From assembly GCF_902506205.1 (NCBI RefSeq), contig NZ_LR732816.1, positions 345,104-409,103 of the forward strand: 64,000 bases of DNA. Reading direction: 5' to 3'. This DNA is from Brevundimonas sp. G8 (GTDB taxonomy: Bacteria; Pseudomonadota; Alphaproteobacteria; Caulobacterales; Caulobacteraceae). Position numbers and translations under genes: made by a program. Under the pieces are notes generated by a model. It was not told where the DNA came from and did not search any database. It saw only the letters and a program-made list of their open reading frames with translations. Positions 16,852 to 24,672 of this stretch are shown piece after piece (within the stretch, counting starts at the first letter, position 1; every line of letters starts with the position of its first letter).

Positions 16852-17825
16852 TGGGGTCGCCGATCCTCGTCACCGGTGCGGCCGGCTTCATCGGCATGCA
16901 CGTCGCCGAACGCCTGCTGGACCGGGGCGAACAGGTGATCGGCGTCGATGTCTTCAACGACTATTATGATCCGCGCCTGAAGGCGGCCCGCGCCGCCCGG
17001 CTGGAAGGCCGCAACGGCTTTCGCATGGTGCGCGCCGACATCGCCGACCACGAGCAGATGCGCGCCCTGGTCGCGGACGCAGGCGTCAAGCGGATCGTCC
17101 ATCTCGCGGCCCAGGCGGGGGTTCGGTATTCGCTGGAGAACCCCTTCGCCTACGAGCGCTCGAACCTGGCCGGCCATCTGTCGATGCTGGAGACCGCGCG
17201 CCACAACGGCGTGACCCATCTGGTCTATGCCTCGTCCAGCTCCGTCTATGGCGACCGGCCGCTGGAAGGCTCGGGCTTCCGCGAAGACGACCCGACGGTC
17301 AATCCCGTCTCGCTATACGCCGCGACCAAACGCTCGTGCGAACTGATGAGCCAGAGCTACGCCATGCTCTATGGTTTCCCGCAATCGGGCCTGCGCTTCT
17401 TCACCGTCTATGGCCCGTGGGGCCGGCCGGACATGGCCTATTTCAGCTTCACCCAGAAGATCGTGCGCGGCGACGCCATCGAGGTCTATGGCGAAGGGCG
17501 GATGGCGCGCGACTTCACCTATATCGATGACATCGTCGATGGCGTGGTCGCCGTGCTGGACCATCCCCCGGCCCAGGGCGTGCATGAGGTGTACAACATC
17601 GGCGACAGCCAGCCGGTCGGTCTGATGGACATGATCTCGACGCTGGAAACCGCCTTGGGCGTCGAGGCAAAGAAGGTCATGCGGCCGATGCAGCCGGGCG
17701 ACGTGACCGCCACCTATGCCGACATTTCCAAGCTGAACGCCCTTTGCGGCTATCAGCCGAAGGTGCCGCTCAAGGCTGGGCTGAAGACGTTCGTCGCCTG
17801 GTGGCGGCAGTACGAGAACGGCTGA
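16851..17825 (+). CDS. NAD-dependent epimerase, probable UDP-glucuronate 4-epimerase
   Basis: 324 residues from the ATG overlapping the ugd stop. The extended-SDR nucleotide motif TGAAGFIG is at residues 8-15 and the catalytic YAATK at 156-160. The segment GVRYSLENPFAYERSNLAGHL and the FFTVYGPWGRPDMAYF block are characteristic of UDP-glucuronate 4-epimerases, which make UDP-galacturonate. Its coupling to ugd, whose product would be its substrate, supports this. Confidence 0.88.
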   Translation: MGSPILVTGAAGFIGMHVAERLLDRGEQVIGVDVFNDYYDPRLKAARAARLEGRNGFRMVRADIADHEQMRALVADAGVKRIVHLAAQAGVRYSLENPFAYERSNLAGHLSMLETARHNGVTHLVYASSSSVYGDRPLEGSGFREDDPTVNPVSLYAATKRSCELMSQSYAMLYGFPQSGLRFFTVYGPWGRPDMAYFSFTQKIVRGDAIEVYGEGRMARDFTYIDDIVDGVVAVLDHPPAQGVHEVYNIGDSQPVGLMDMISTLETALGVEAKKVMRPMQPGDVTATYADISKLNALCGYQPKVPLKAGLKTFVAWWRQYENG

Positions 17826-17843
17826 AGCGAAAGGCTGGGGCCG

Positions 17844-19127
17844 ATGCGACGCGACATCCTTCCAGCCGCCGCCGCACTGGCTCTGTTCGGCGGATCAGAA
17901 GCCTCGGCCCAGTCCTTGCGCATGGCCCAGGACCGCACAACCGACCTGTTCGCCCGTGACCGCGCCGTCGCCGTGCGCGACCGTCCGCAACCCGCCTATG
18001 ACGCCCTAGGCATCCGCACAGGCGGCTTCACGGTGTTTCCCAAACTTCAGTTCGACATCGTCCACGACGACAATGTCTTCGCCAACGACGACGCGCCCGA
18101 GGCCGCAACCACGCTCCGCCTGAGGCCCGAGATCGTCGCCACGTCCAACTGGTCCCGCCACGCGCTTCAGGCCCACGCCCGCGTCGCCATCGACCGCAAT
18201 CTCGACTTCGACAGCGAGAACACCACCGACTGGAGTCTGGGCGCCGCCGGCCGCCTGGACGTGGTTCGTGGCGCGAACTTCGTTGCCGGGGCCGACTACG
18301 CCAAGGCGCACGAAGCACGCACCGCCGCCGGCGCCGATCCGATCACCCAGCGGCCTGTCGCCTTCGACCTGACCTCCGCCTCTCTCGGCGCCGAACGGGC
18401 CAGGGGGCGTCTGCGCGTCTCGGCCCGGGCCGCCGTTCACCACTACGACTATCGCGACGGCTTCAGCGAAACGGGTGCGGTGATCGAACAGGACGACCGC
18501 GACCGCACGGTCCTCACCCTGACCGGCCGCGCCGACTATGCCCTCTCCCCCGCCACGGCGATCTTCCTGCAGGTCATTGGCGACGAACGCGACTACGAGC
18601 ACGTGGCCGGACGCCCCCTGCGGACTTCATCGGGCTATCAGACCCTGACGGGCGTGGATTTCGAACTGGGCGCCTTGGTCCGGGGCGAGATCGCCGCCGG
18701 CTATATCCGTCAGGACTTCGAGGATGCCGCCTTCGGAGACCTGGACGGTTTCGGCGGCCGGGCGAAACTGTCGTGGTTCCCGACCCAACTGACCACCGTC
18801 ACGGCGGCGGCGTCGCGAACCGTCGAGGATACGGGCGTCATCGGCTCGGCCGGCGCCTTGCGCACTGACTGGTCGCTGAGCATTGACCACGAGTTGCTGC
18901 GCAAACTTATTCTGACGGCCCAGACATCCTACACGGACGACGACTACAACGGTCTGACGCGAACCGACACGCGCGTCGCCGCCGGGTTCAGCGCCGCCTA
19001 CCGCGTCAATCGACGATACGCTCTCACGGCTGGCCTGACCTGGCTCGACCAGTCTTCTTCGGGCGCCGCCAAAGGCCCCAGCTACGACACCACCCGCCTC
19101 TCCATCGGGGTCGTCTCCCAATTCTGA
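17844..19127 (+). CDS. Outer-membrane beta-barrel protein of an exopolysaccharide locus
   Basis: 427 residues with a signal peptide (about residues 1-22, ending ASAQ). The rest is a series of amphipathic strands, and the chain ends in SIGVVSQF with a terminal Phe, the usual outer-membrane assembly signal. FPKLQFDIVHDDNVFAND resembles the start of BBP2-type outer-membrane barrels found beside polysaccharide export genes. It stands 18 bp after the epimerase and 82 bp before the tyrosine kinase, so an export or surface role is likely. No specific homologue is claimed. Confidence 0.78.
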   Translation: MRRDILPAAAALALFGGSEASAQSLRMAQDRTTDLFARDRAVAVRDRPQPAYDALGIRTGGFTVFPKLQFDIVHDDNVFANDDAPEAATTLRLRPEIVATSNWSRHALQAHARVAIDRNLDFDSENTTDWSLGAAGRLDVVRGANFVAGADYAKAHEARTAAGADPITQRPVAFDLTSASLGAERARGRLRVSARAAVHHYDYRDGFSETGAVIEQDDRDRTVLTLTGRADYALSPATAIFLQVIGDERDYEHVAGRPLRTSSGYQTLTGVDFELGALVRGEIAAGYIRQDFEDAAFGDLDGFGGRAKLSWFPTQLTTVTAAASRTVEDTGVIGSAGALRTDWSLSIDHELLRKLILTAQTSYTDDDYNGLTRTDTRVAAGFSAAYRVNRRYALTAGLTWLDQSSSGAAKGPSYDTTRLSIGVVSQF

Positions 19128-19209
19128 GCCAAACGGCCGAGACGCGAAGATTGACAACCTGAAAGCGACGCCGCACCACTGACGCTGACGACCACCGTTC
19201 GACGGCGCA

Positions 19210-21411
19210 ATGACACAGACGAACGATAACGCCTTCGCGAGCGCCCGCCAGACGCCGCCCGACGACGACATCGACATCCCTTGTTACGTCGCCGCCTTCC
19301 GCCGTCGCGCCGGCCTGTTCATGGCGGTCGCGACGGTCGTCTGCCTGATCGTTCTCGCCCTGATGCTGGGCCAGACGCCGGTCTATACCGCCACCGCCAA
19401 CCTCCAGATCAACACCCGCAAGGAGCAGGTCGTCGCCGGCCCCGCCGTCCTGTCCGCCCTCAACGCCGAGGCCGCCATCGCTGACACCGAGGTCGAGGTG
19501 CTGAAGTCGCCTCAACTCGCCGCCGGGGTCGTGGACGCGCTGAACCTGATCCAGGATCCCGAGTTCAACGCCCGACTGCGCAGGTCCCCCTTCGCCGCCC
19601 TCACGGACCGGGTCGGCCGCGCCCCGATCCCCGACCGCGAAATCCAGCGCCAACAGGTCATCGACGCCGTCAGCCGCCGCCTGACCGTGGGACGCGTCGG
19701 CCTGACCTATTCGATGGCGGTCGGCTTCACCTCCGACAGCCCGTCCAAGGCGGCCCGCATCGCCAACGCCTTCGCCGAACGCTACCTTCAGTCCCAGCTG
19801 ACGGCCAAGTTCGACGCCAACAGCCAGGCCAACGCCTTCCTCGGCGCCCGGCTGGAGGACTTGCGCCGCCAGGTCGAGACCGCCGACGCCGCCGTCTCCA
19901 CCTACCGGATCGACAACGGCCTGCTCAGCGCCCAGGGCGCGACCCTAACCGAGCAGGAAATCTCGGTCTATAATCAGCAACTGGCGTCCGCCCGCGCCCA
20001 ACAGGCCGAGCATGACGCCCGTCTGCGCACCGCCCGGTCCCAGATGGCGGCCGGGTCCAACGGCGACGATGTCGGCGAGGCCCTGACCTCGCCCGTGGTC
20101 CAGAACCTGCGCGCCCAACGCGCGGCGATCAGCACCCGCGTCGCCGACCTGTCCGTCCGCTACGGCCCGCTGCACCCCGACATGATCCGCGCCCGCCAGG
20201 AACTGGTCGACATCGACGCCCAGATCCAGGCCGAGATCCGCCGCGTCGTCTCCAACCTGGACGCCCAGGCCCAGGTCGCCCGACAGCGGACGGCTTCGGT
20301 CGAGACAAGCCTAAGTGCAGCTCGGGGGACACTGGCCGACAACAACGCCGCCTCGGTGCGGCTGCGCGAACTGGAGGGCGAGGCCGAGGCCGCCCGCGCC
20401 ATCTACCGCGCCTTCCTGGATCGCTATCGCGAGACCAGCGCCCAGACGGGCGTCGAACAGGCCGACGCCCGCATCGTCTCGCGCGCCACGCCTCCGACCT
20501 CGCAGAGTGCGCCGAACCTGATGCTCAGCCTCGCGCTGGGTCTGGCGCTGGGCGTCGGCGCAGGCGTGTTCGCCGTCATCGTCGCCAACACCATGCAGAC
20601 CGGCCTAGGTGGGCCCGAAGACATCGAACGCAAGCTGGGCCTGGCGCCCATCGGCGCGATCCCGCTGGCCTCGTCGGTCGCCGCCTTGGAAGACCGCGAC
20701 CTGCATCCCATCGACCTGGTGCTGCAACGGCCGCTGTCGGTCTTCACCGAGGCGTTTCGCGCCCTGCGCACCTCGATCACTCCCATCGTCAGCGTCGTGG
20801 GCGTGCCAGCCGGCCGCATCGTCGCCGTCACCTCCGCCCTGCCCGGCGAGGGCAAGACCACCGCCGCCGTCTGCCTGGCCCGCGTCGCGGCTCGGTCGGG
20901 CGGCCGCGTCCTGCTGATCGACGGCGACCCGCGCCGGCGCGGCGTCACGCGGATGCTGGGCCTTGATCCCGACGCGGGCCTGGCCGAGGTGCTGCACGGC
21001 GCGGCGTCCTGGCGAAACCTCCTGGTTCTGGACCCTGCATCCGGCGCGCAGATTCTACCCTTGTCAGGCTCTGGGCTGTCGGCAGACGACCTCTTCAGCG
21101 CCCCGCCCATGGACGCCCTGTTGGCGGAGCTGCGCCAAGCATTCGACCTGATCGTCATCGACACCGCGCCCGTGCTGGTCCTGGCCGACGCCCGCGTCCT
21201 GGCGGCCAAAGCTGACAGCGTCCTTCTGCTGGCCCGCTGGCGCAGAACCCCCGCCCGCGCCGTGGCCGCCGCGATCCGCATACTGAACCAATCCGACGCC
21301 CACACCTTGGGCGTTACCCTAACCCAGGTAGATGTGAGAGCCCAGACGAAACAGGACTATGACCACGCCGGATACAATTATCGAGCTTATCGCAAATACT
21401 ACGCTGCCTAA
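19210..21411 (+). CDS. Wzc-like polysaccharide co-polymerase / tyrosine autokinase
   Basis: 733 residues. A Wzz-type N-terminal domain begins near residue 22, with membrane segment 1 at about 37-56. A long coiled-coil periplasmic part follows, then membrane segment 2 at about 437-460. The cytoplasmic BY-kinase domain has Walker A ALPGEGKTT (about 541-550), Walker A' LLIDGD (about 568) and LIVIDTAP (about 647). The last 17 residues hold six tyrosines, the usual autophosphorylation cluster. It controls chain length and export of an extracellular polysaccharide. With Ugd and the epimerase it suggests a uronic-acid-containing polymer, but no glycosyltransferase or polymerase is in the window. Confidence 0.92.
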   Translation: MTQTNDNAFASARQTPPDDDIDIPCYVAAFRRRAGLFMAVATVVCLIVLALMLGQTPVYTATANLQINTRKEQVVAGPAVLSALNAEAAIADTEVEVLKSPQLAAGVVDALNLIQDPEFNARLRRSPFAALTDRVGRAPIPDREIQRQQVIDAVSRRLTVGRVGLTYSMAVGFTSDSPSKAARIANAFAERYLQSQLTAKFDANSQANAFLGARLEDLRRQVETADAAVSTYRIDNGLLSAQGATLTEQEISVYNQQLASARAQQAEHDARLRTARSQMAAGSNGDDVGEALTSPVVQNLRAQRAAISTRVADLSVRYGPLHPDMIRARQELVDIDAQIQAEIRRVVSNLDAQAQVARQRTASVETSLSAARGTLADNNAASVRLRELEGEAEAARAIYRAFLDRYRETSAQTGVEQADARIVSRATPPTSQSAPNLMLSLALGLALGVGAGVFAVIVANTMQTGLGGPEDIERKLGLAPIGAIPLASSVAALEDRDLHPIDLVLQRPLSVFTEAFRALRTSITPIVSVVGVPAGRIVAVTSALPGEGKTTAAVCLARVAARSGGRVLLIDGDPRRRGVTRMLGLDPDAGLAEVLHGAASWRNLLVLDPASGAQILPLSGSGLSADDLFSAPPMDALLAELRQAFDLIVIDTAPVLVLADARVLAAKADSVLLLARWRRTPARAVAAAIRILNQSDAHTLGVTLTQVDVRAQTKQDYDHAGYNYRAYRKYYAA

Positions 21412-21552
21412 GGCCCATCACCAACAAACCTAGTCAGATCAATCTGATCTGCGCTGATTCGTCCCTTCTAAGCTGCAGTTCCCCTCCCCTGTAAGTCACC
21501 AAGCCAATTTATCAGCGCCCTGTGTCACCGCCTGCAGACAATCCAAAGGGGC

Positions 21553-21763
21553 TCAGGGTCTTGTTCTGATCGCAAAGGATCGAACCGCGGCGTTGAACCG
21601 CGCGAGATTATCCTCCCCGTCATAGACGCCGTGCGGCCCAGCGAAATGGGCGGCGGTCAGTTGGTCCGCCGGCACGCCCACCTGATCCAGAATATAGCGA
21701 CCCGCATAGGCTGGCGTGGTCAGGTCATAATAGCCTGCCATCCAGAACAACCGCATGTTCGGC
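21553..21763 (-). pseudogene. 3' remnant of an S10 serine carboxypeptidase-like gene
   Basis: The minus-strand frame reads LFWMAGYYDLTTPAYAGRYI, then AAHFAGPHGVYD and a C-terminal end at 21553. The GYYDL-(L/T)TP stretch and the later catalytic-type His (GPHGVYD) are the C-terminal part of S10 family peptidases. Only about 69 codons remain; the 5' part is lost exactly at the left end of the IS6-type element (21764). The 21412-21552 stretch before it shows nothing. Confidence 0.65.
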
Positions 21764-21825
21764 GGTGCTGTCAGTCTAACGCTAGTTTGTCTCCATTTCA
21801 GGGACGCCTGGACGATCAAGTTTAG

Positions 21826-22352
21826 GCCTCAGATCGCACGACGGCTGAAGAAGCTTCGTCCCCTCTCCCTCTCCCTCTCCCTCTCCCTCTCCCCGCTGGT
21901 ATCTTGACGAAGTCGTTTGCTCAATCGGTGGGAAGCGCATGTTTCTGTGGCGCGCGGTGGACGATGAAGGCGAGGTGCTAGATGTTGTCGTTCAGCGAGG
22001 AAGGGATACCGACACCGCCTTGAAGCTGCTCTGGGGTCTGCTGAGAAACCAGCCGATCGAAGCTGAGAAGATCGTGACGGATGGGCTCGCGTCATACCAG
22101 GCGGCTTTGAGCCCGCTTGGCCTGCGGCACTTACATTCTCTAGGCCGGCTTCGAGAAAACAATCGGGCGGAAAACTCTCACCTGCCGATACGCCGACGAG
22201 AGCAACAGTAGCAGCTTTTCAAATCCCAGGCGTCAGCCCAACGCGTTCTCACCACCCACGCCGCGATCTAAAACACCTTCTACGCCCAGAGGCATCTCGT
22301 CAGCCGACCCGGCCTCCGTCCGCCGGGGCTGAGGCGGCTGGGATGGCGGCTG
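21826..22352 (+). pseudogene. IS6-family transposase, broken
   Basis: Recognisable blocks are FLWRAVDDEG, EKIVTDGLASYQAA and NNRAENSHLPIRRRE, followed by a stop (CAGTAG) near 22211 and a second stop (ATCTAA) in the AAIYNTFY region. The N-terminal helix-turn-helix part is deleted and the region around 21861-21893 is replaced by a hexanucleotide repeat. It cannot make an active enzyme. Confidence 0.85.
21861..21893 (+). repeat. Hexanucleotide repeat (CCCTCT)5
   Basis: Five perfect CCCTCT units plus CCC. In the intact IS copy the corresponding site reads CCCCTCCCCTTCTCCACGCT, so a short pyrimidine-rich stretch appears to have expanded in this dead copy. Confidence 0.9.
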
Positions 22353-22394
22353 CCTGAGATTTCGTCTGGCTGGGCAAGGATCGGCCGATGCCGT

Positions 22395-22895
22395 TTAATC
22401 TGACAGCACCCACAGCGACGCTTCAGCCTCATTCTCAGTTTCAGCCGTGATCTCAATGGCGATCCTCAATGGTAGCAGCATCTCAGGCGGAGGCGCGGCT
22501 ATACGACGGCCCACAACGACGGCGCGCAGGTCGGCGTTGGCCTCTTCGTGGGCAAAGGGCGTGAACTCCAGGCGTTCGACGACGCCTTGTCGGTCGATCC
22601 ACACCTTGAGGAGCAACGGCGGCGTGGGCTGGTCTTCGGCGGGGCGGGTGGCTTGCAGATAGGCCCGCAATCGTGTCGCCGCTTCGCCATCCTCGCCCAG
22701 CCAGTCAGACAGCGTCGTGGTGACGGCTTCAGCGTAGGCCACCCAGGCGGCCGGCGCCTCGGATGCCGTCATGCTTTGGGGCGTCGCCTCCCGGGCAGCG
22801 CCGACACCCGGTATCAGGGCGACCATAGCCGCCAGGATCCCGGGCAAACGGGTCGTCACGCCTTTCGAACCCAGCCAGCGCATCAGTACCTCCAA
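22395..22895 (-). CDS. TonB C-terminal-like exported protein, end supplied by IS
   Basis: 166 residues. A hydrophobic leader (PGILAAMVALIPGVGAA) suggests periplasmic location. The C-terminal part LLLKVWIDRQGVVERLEF...LRAVVVGRRIAAPPPEML...LRIAIEI has the beta-alpha-beta pattern of TonB C-terminal domains. It resembles the C-terminal part of the STN protein at 47168-47827. The last four residues and stop (VLSD*) are encoded by the IS6 right end, so the natural C-terminus may be lost. It overlaps the preceding membrane-protein gene by 13 nt and is the last gene of the giant-adhesin cluster. Confidence 0.65.
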   Translation of the reverse strand: MEVLMRWLGSKGVTTRLPGILAAMVALIPGVGAAREATPQSMTASEAPAAWVAYAEAVTTTLSDWLGEDGEAATRLRAYLQATRPAEDQPTPPLLLKVWIDRQGVVERLEFTPFAHEEANADLRAVVVGRRIAAPPPEMLLPLRIAIEITAETENEAEASLWVLSD

Positions 22896-23143
22896 TCGAA
22901 ATCGACCGAGCTGGATCGAGGCCAGGACGGCGAAAGGGCTGGGCGTTGCGGCAACGCGCCGTAATCTGTGGCGGACGGGGGCTGAGGCGATGGCGCCGCC
23001 TTTGGTAAGGGCGATATCCGATCGTTCACGTCGGTCTCCTCTTCGTCCTTCATCACCATGAAGTACAGGCCGACGCCCAGCACCACGGTGACGGCGACGC
23101 CGCCGACGAAACCGGTCATCAGAATGAGCAAGGCGCTGAGCAT
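22883..23143 (-). CDS. Small single-span membrane protein
   Basis: 86 residues. Residues about 4-32 (ALLILMTGFVGGVAVTVVLG...) form one membrane helix, followed by an acidic linker (KDEEETD) and a Pro/Ser-rich tail. No family recognised. Its position between an OmpH-like gene and a TonB-C-like gene, with overlap of the latter, suggests a role in the same envelope machine. Confidence 0.6.
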   Translation of the reverse strand: MLSALLILMTGFVGGVAVTVVLGVGLYFMVMKDEEETDVNDRISPLPKAAPSPQPPSATDYGALPQRPALSPSWPRSSSVDFDWRY

Positions 23144-23179
23144 GGCTGTCTCTCGAGTCTTAGGATGTTGGCGCGATCG

Positions 23180-23782
23180 TCACTGGGACAGGCGTTCGCG
23201 CTCGAAGGCGATTGTCTGGATGCGAGCATCCAGGCCGGCGACGACCTCCGCGGTCAGGTCGTTGGCGAAGTTGCCGCCCATGGCGGTGTTGCGATCGAAC
23301 AACAGGCCGCAGATCTTGGAGGCATAGACCTGGGCGATCACAGGTTGGGTTTCGGTCGCGATCCTTTGCATGGCGGCGGCGCGCGTGGCCTCGATCTCGC
23401 GGCCGACCTGGGCGGCCTGGGTCTGAAGCGCCTGCCAGCGTGTGGCCAGTTGTTCGCGCCGCTGACGGTTCTCGGCGCTGTCGATCTGACCTTCCAGCGA
23501 TCGAGCGTCTGCTTCCAGCGGTGTGCGCTGAGCGTCGATCTCGGCCTGGGCGGCCTGGGTCAGTTCGGCCAGACGTGCGCTGGCCGCCTTGCCCACGGCG
23601 GCGTTGGCGAAGACGGCCTCGCGCGACAGCAGGCAAACACCGGGAACGACAGGGCCGCCCAAGGTCTGAGCTTGAGGTTGGGATGCTGGTTGGGCCGAAG
23701 GTGTCCCGCCGATGGTCTGGGCCGACGCGGCGGCGGGGATGGCGACGATGATTGCAGCGGACAGGAGAAGGCGGGAAATCAT
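23180..23782 (-). CDS. OmpH/Skp-like periplasmic chaperone
   Basis: 200 residues with a signal peptide (about 1-22, ASA/Q). VPGVCLLSREAVFANAAVGKAASARL is the OmpH-family start, followed by a long charged helical coiled-coil region (about 75-140) and a C-terminal FERERLSQ. Skp-like proteins hold unfolded outer-membrane or exported proteins in the periplasm. Located 2 bp after the SapC gene, downstream of the giant exoprotein, it may be a dedicated chaperone for it; that is inference. Confidence 0.82.
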   Translation of the reverse strand: MISRLLLSAAIIVAIPAAASAQTIGGTPSAQPASQPQAQTLGGPVVPGVCLLSREAVFANAAVGKAASARLAELTQAAQAEIDAQRTPLEADARSLEGQIDSAENRQRREQLATRWQALQTQAAQVGREIEATRAAAMQRIATETQPVIAQVYASKICGLLFDRNTAMGGNFANDLTAEVVAGLDARIQTIAFERERLSQ

Positions 23783-23784
23783 GA

Positions 23785-24609
23785 TCAGGCTTTCGCGGAC
23801 TTGGTTTTCGGAGAAGGCGAGTGAGACTGAGCTGGCGCTGCGGCCGTATCGTTCGATGGTGCGGCAGCGACATTTGCCGAAGGCGCGCTCATGCGATCCA
23901 GCAGGTTCCGGAACCGGTCCAGCGATGCGAGATGAAAATGCACCATCGCCAGCCAGCCCTTGCGATGCCAGTCCACCACCACATCGTCAGGCAGGGCGTT
24001 GAATCGCTCGACATCGACGATCTGGAATCCATCCAGGCCCAGCTTGCGACCGTCCTTCAACGTGGCGTCCGCGCGGCGGTCGATCAGCAAGTCTTGAGCT
24101 TTCAGCGCTTGTCCAAAGGCCAAGGTCGCAGACGCCTCGCCTTGGAAGGCGTCGCAGAATGACAGCGCCTGGCGCGTCAGTTCGCTAGGCTTTCCATCCT
24201 CAAACAGGGGCGCGCCTTCTTCGCCTGCTCGCACGATACGGTAGGATCCCGCATCGATGGCCAAGGCGAAGCCCTCAGGGTTGACCGTGGCGATGAAGCC
24301 GAACGGATAACGGCGCACATAGGCCGGAACATAGGCCGAGACATCCCAACGCCCATCGACCACGAACAGGTTGGCCTGCTCCAGGCCCAAGACCACGATG
24401 GGCTGGGCCGTTTCGCCGGAGAAGAGCACGGGATAGGCGGCGCTTGCGGCCGCCAGTTCACCGACGACGATGGGCGCGTATGCGGTATCGGCGGCAAAGC
24501 CGACGTCGCCGTCGCGTAAGCGCCACTCGGAATGAGCGGCGGACGAGAGAGGCTGGGGATCGCGGTAGAAGAGCGGAAGCGCGGAGGCGTCCGAGGTCGG
24601 GTCTGTCAT
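23785..24609 (-). CDS. SapC family protein
   Basis: 274 residues. LFYRDPQPLSSAAHSEWRL near the start, then YPVLFSGE, YVPAYVRRYPFGFI and a GFQIVDVERFNALPDDVVVDWHRKGWLAMVHFHLASLDRF end are the SapC family pattern. The family is named after an S-layer-associated protein; its biochemical role is unknown. There is no signal peptide, so it is probably cytoplasmic. It follows the giant adhesin gene beyond a strong terminator. Confidence 0.85.
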   Translation of the reverse strand: MTDPTSDASALPLFYRDPQPLSSAAHSEWRLRDGDVGFAADTAYAPIVVGELAAASAAYPVLFSGETAQPIVVLGLEQANLFVVDGRWDVSAYVPAYVRRYPFGFIATVNPEGFALAIDAGSYRIVRAGEEGAPLFEDGKPSELTRQALSFCDAFQGEASATLAFGQALKAQDLLIDRRADATLKDGRKLGLDGFQIVDVERFNALPDDVVVDWHRKGWLAMVHFHLASLDRFRNLLDRMSAPSANVAAAPSNDTAAAPAQSHSPSPKTKSAKA

Positions 24610-24620
24610 TTCACTACTTC

Positions 24621-24660
24621 TGAAAAATCGAGAACAGCGCGCGTCCCAACGCGCGCTGTT
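24621..24660 (-). terminator. Intrinsic terminator between the giant exoprotein gene and sapC-like gene
   Basis: A perfect 12-bp stem AACAGCGCGCGT (24633-24644) with ACGCGCGCTGTT (24649-24660) has a 4-nt loop. On the minus strand it is followed by CTCGATTTTT. It begins 12 bp past the stop of the exoprotein gene and should limit expression of the four genes downstream. Confidence 0.88.
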
Positions 24661-24672
24661 CGTCAGTGTCGA

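Larger units (their letters stand above)
21764..22410 (+). mobile_element. Decayed IS6-family element (copy 1)
   Basis: Ends are a perfect 11-bp inverted repeat, GGTGCTGTCAG (21764-21774) and CTGACAGCACC (22400-22410). Compared with the intact copy at 61823-62638 it lacks about 190 bp covering the transposase N-terminus (joined at GGACGATCAAGTTT) and has in-frame stops. No 8-bp target duplication flanks it. Its left end cuts an S10 peptidase gene and its right end supplies the stop codon of the minus-strand gene at 22395-22895. Confidence 0.88.
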
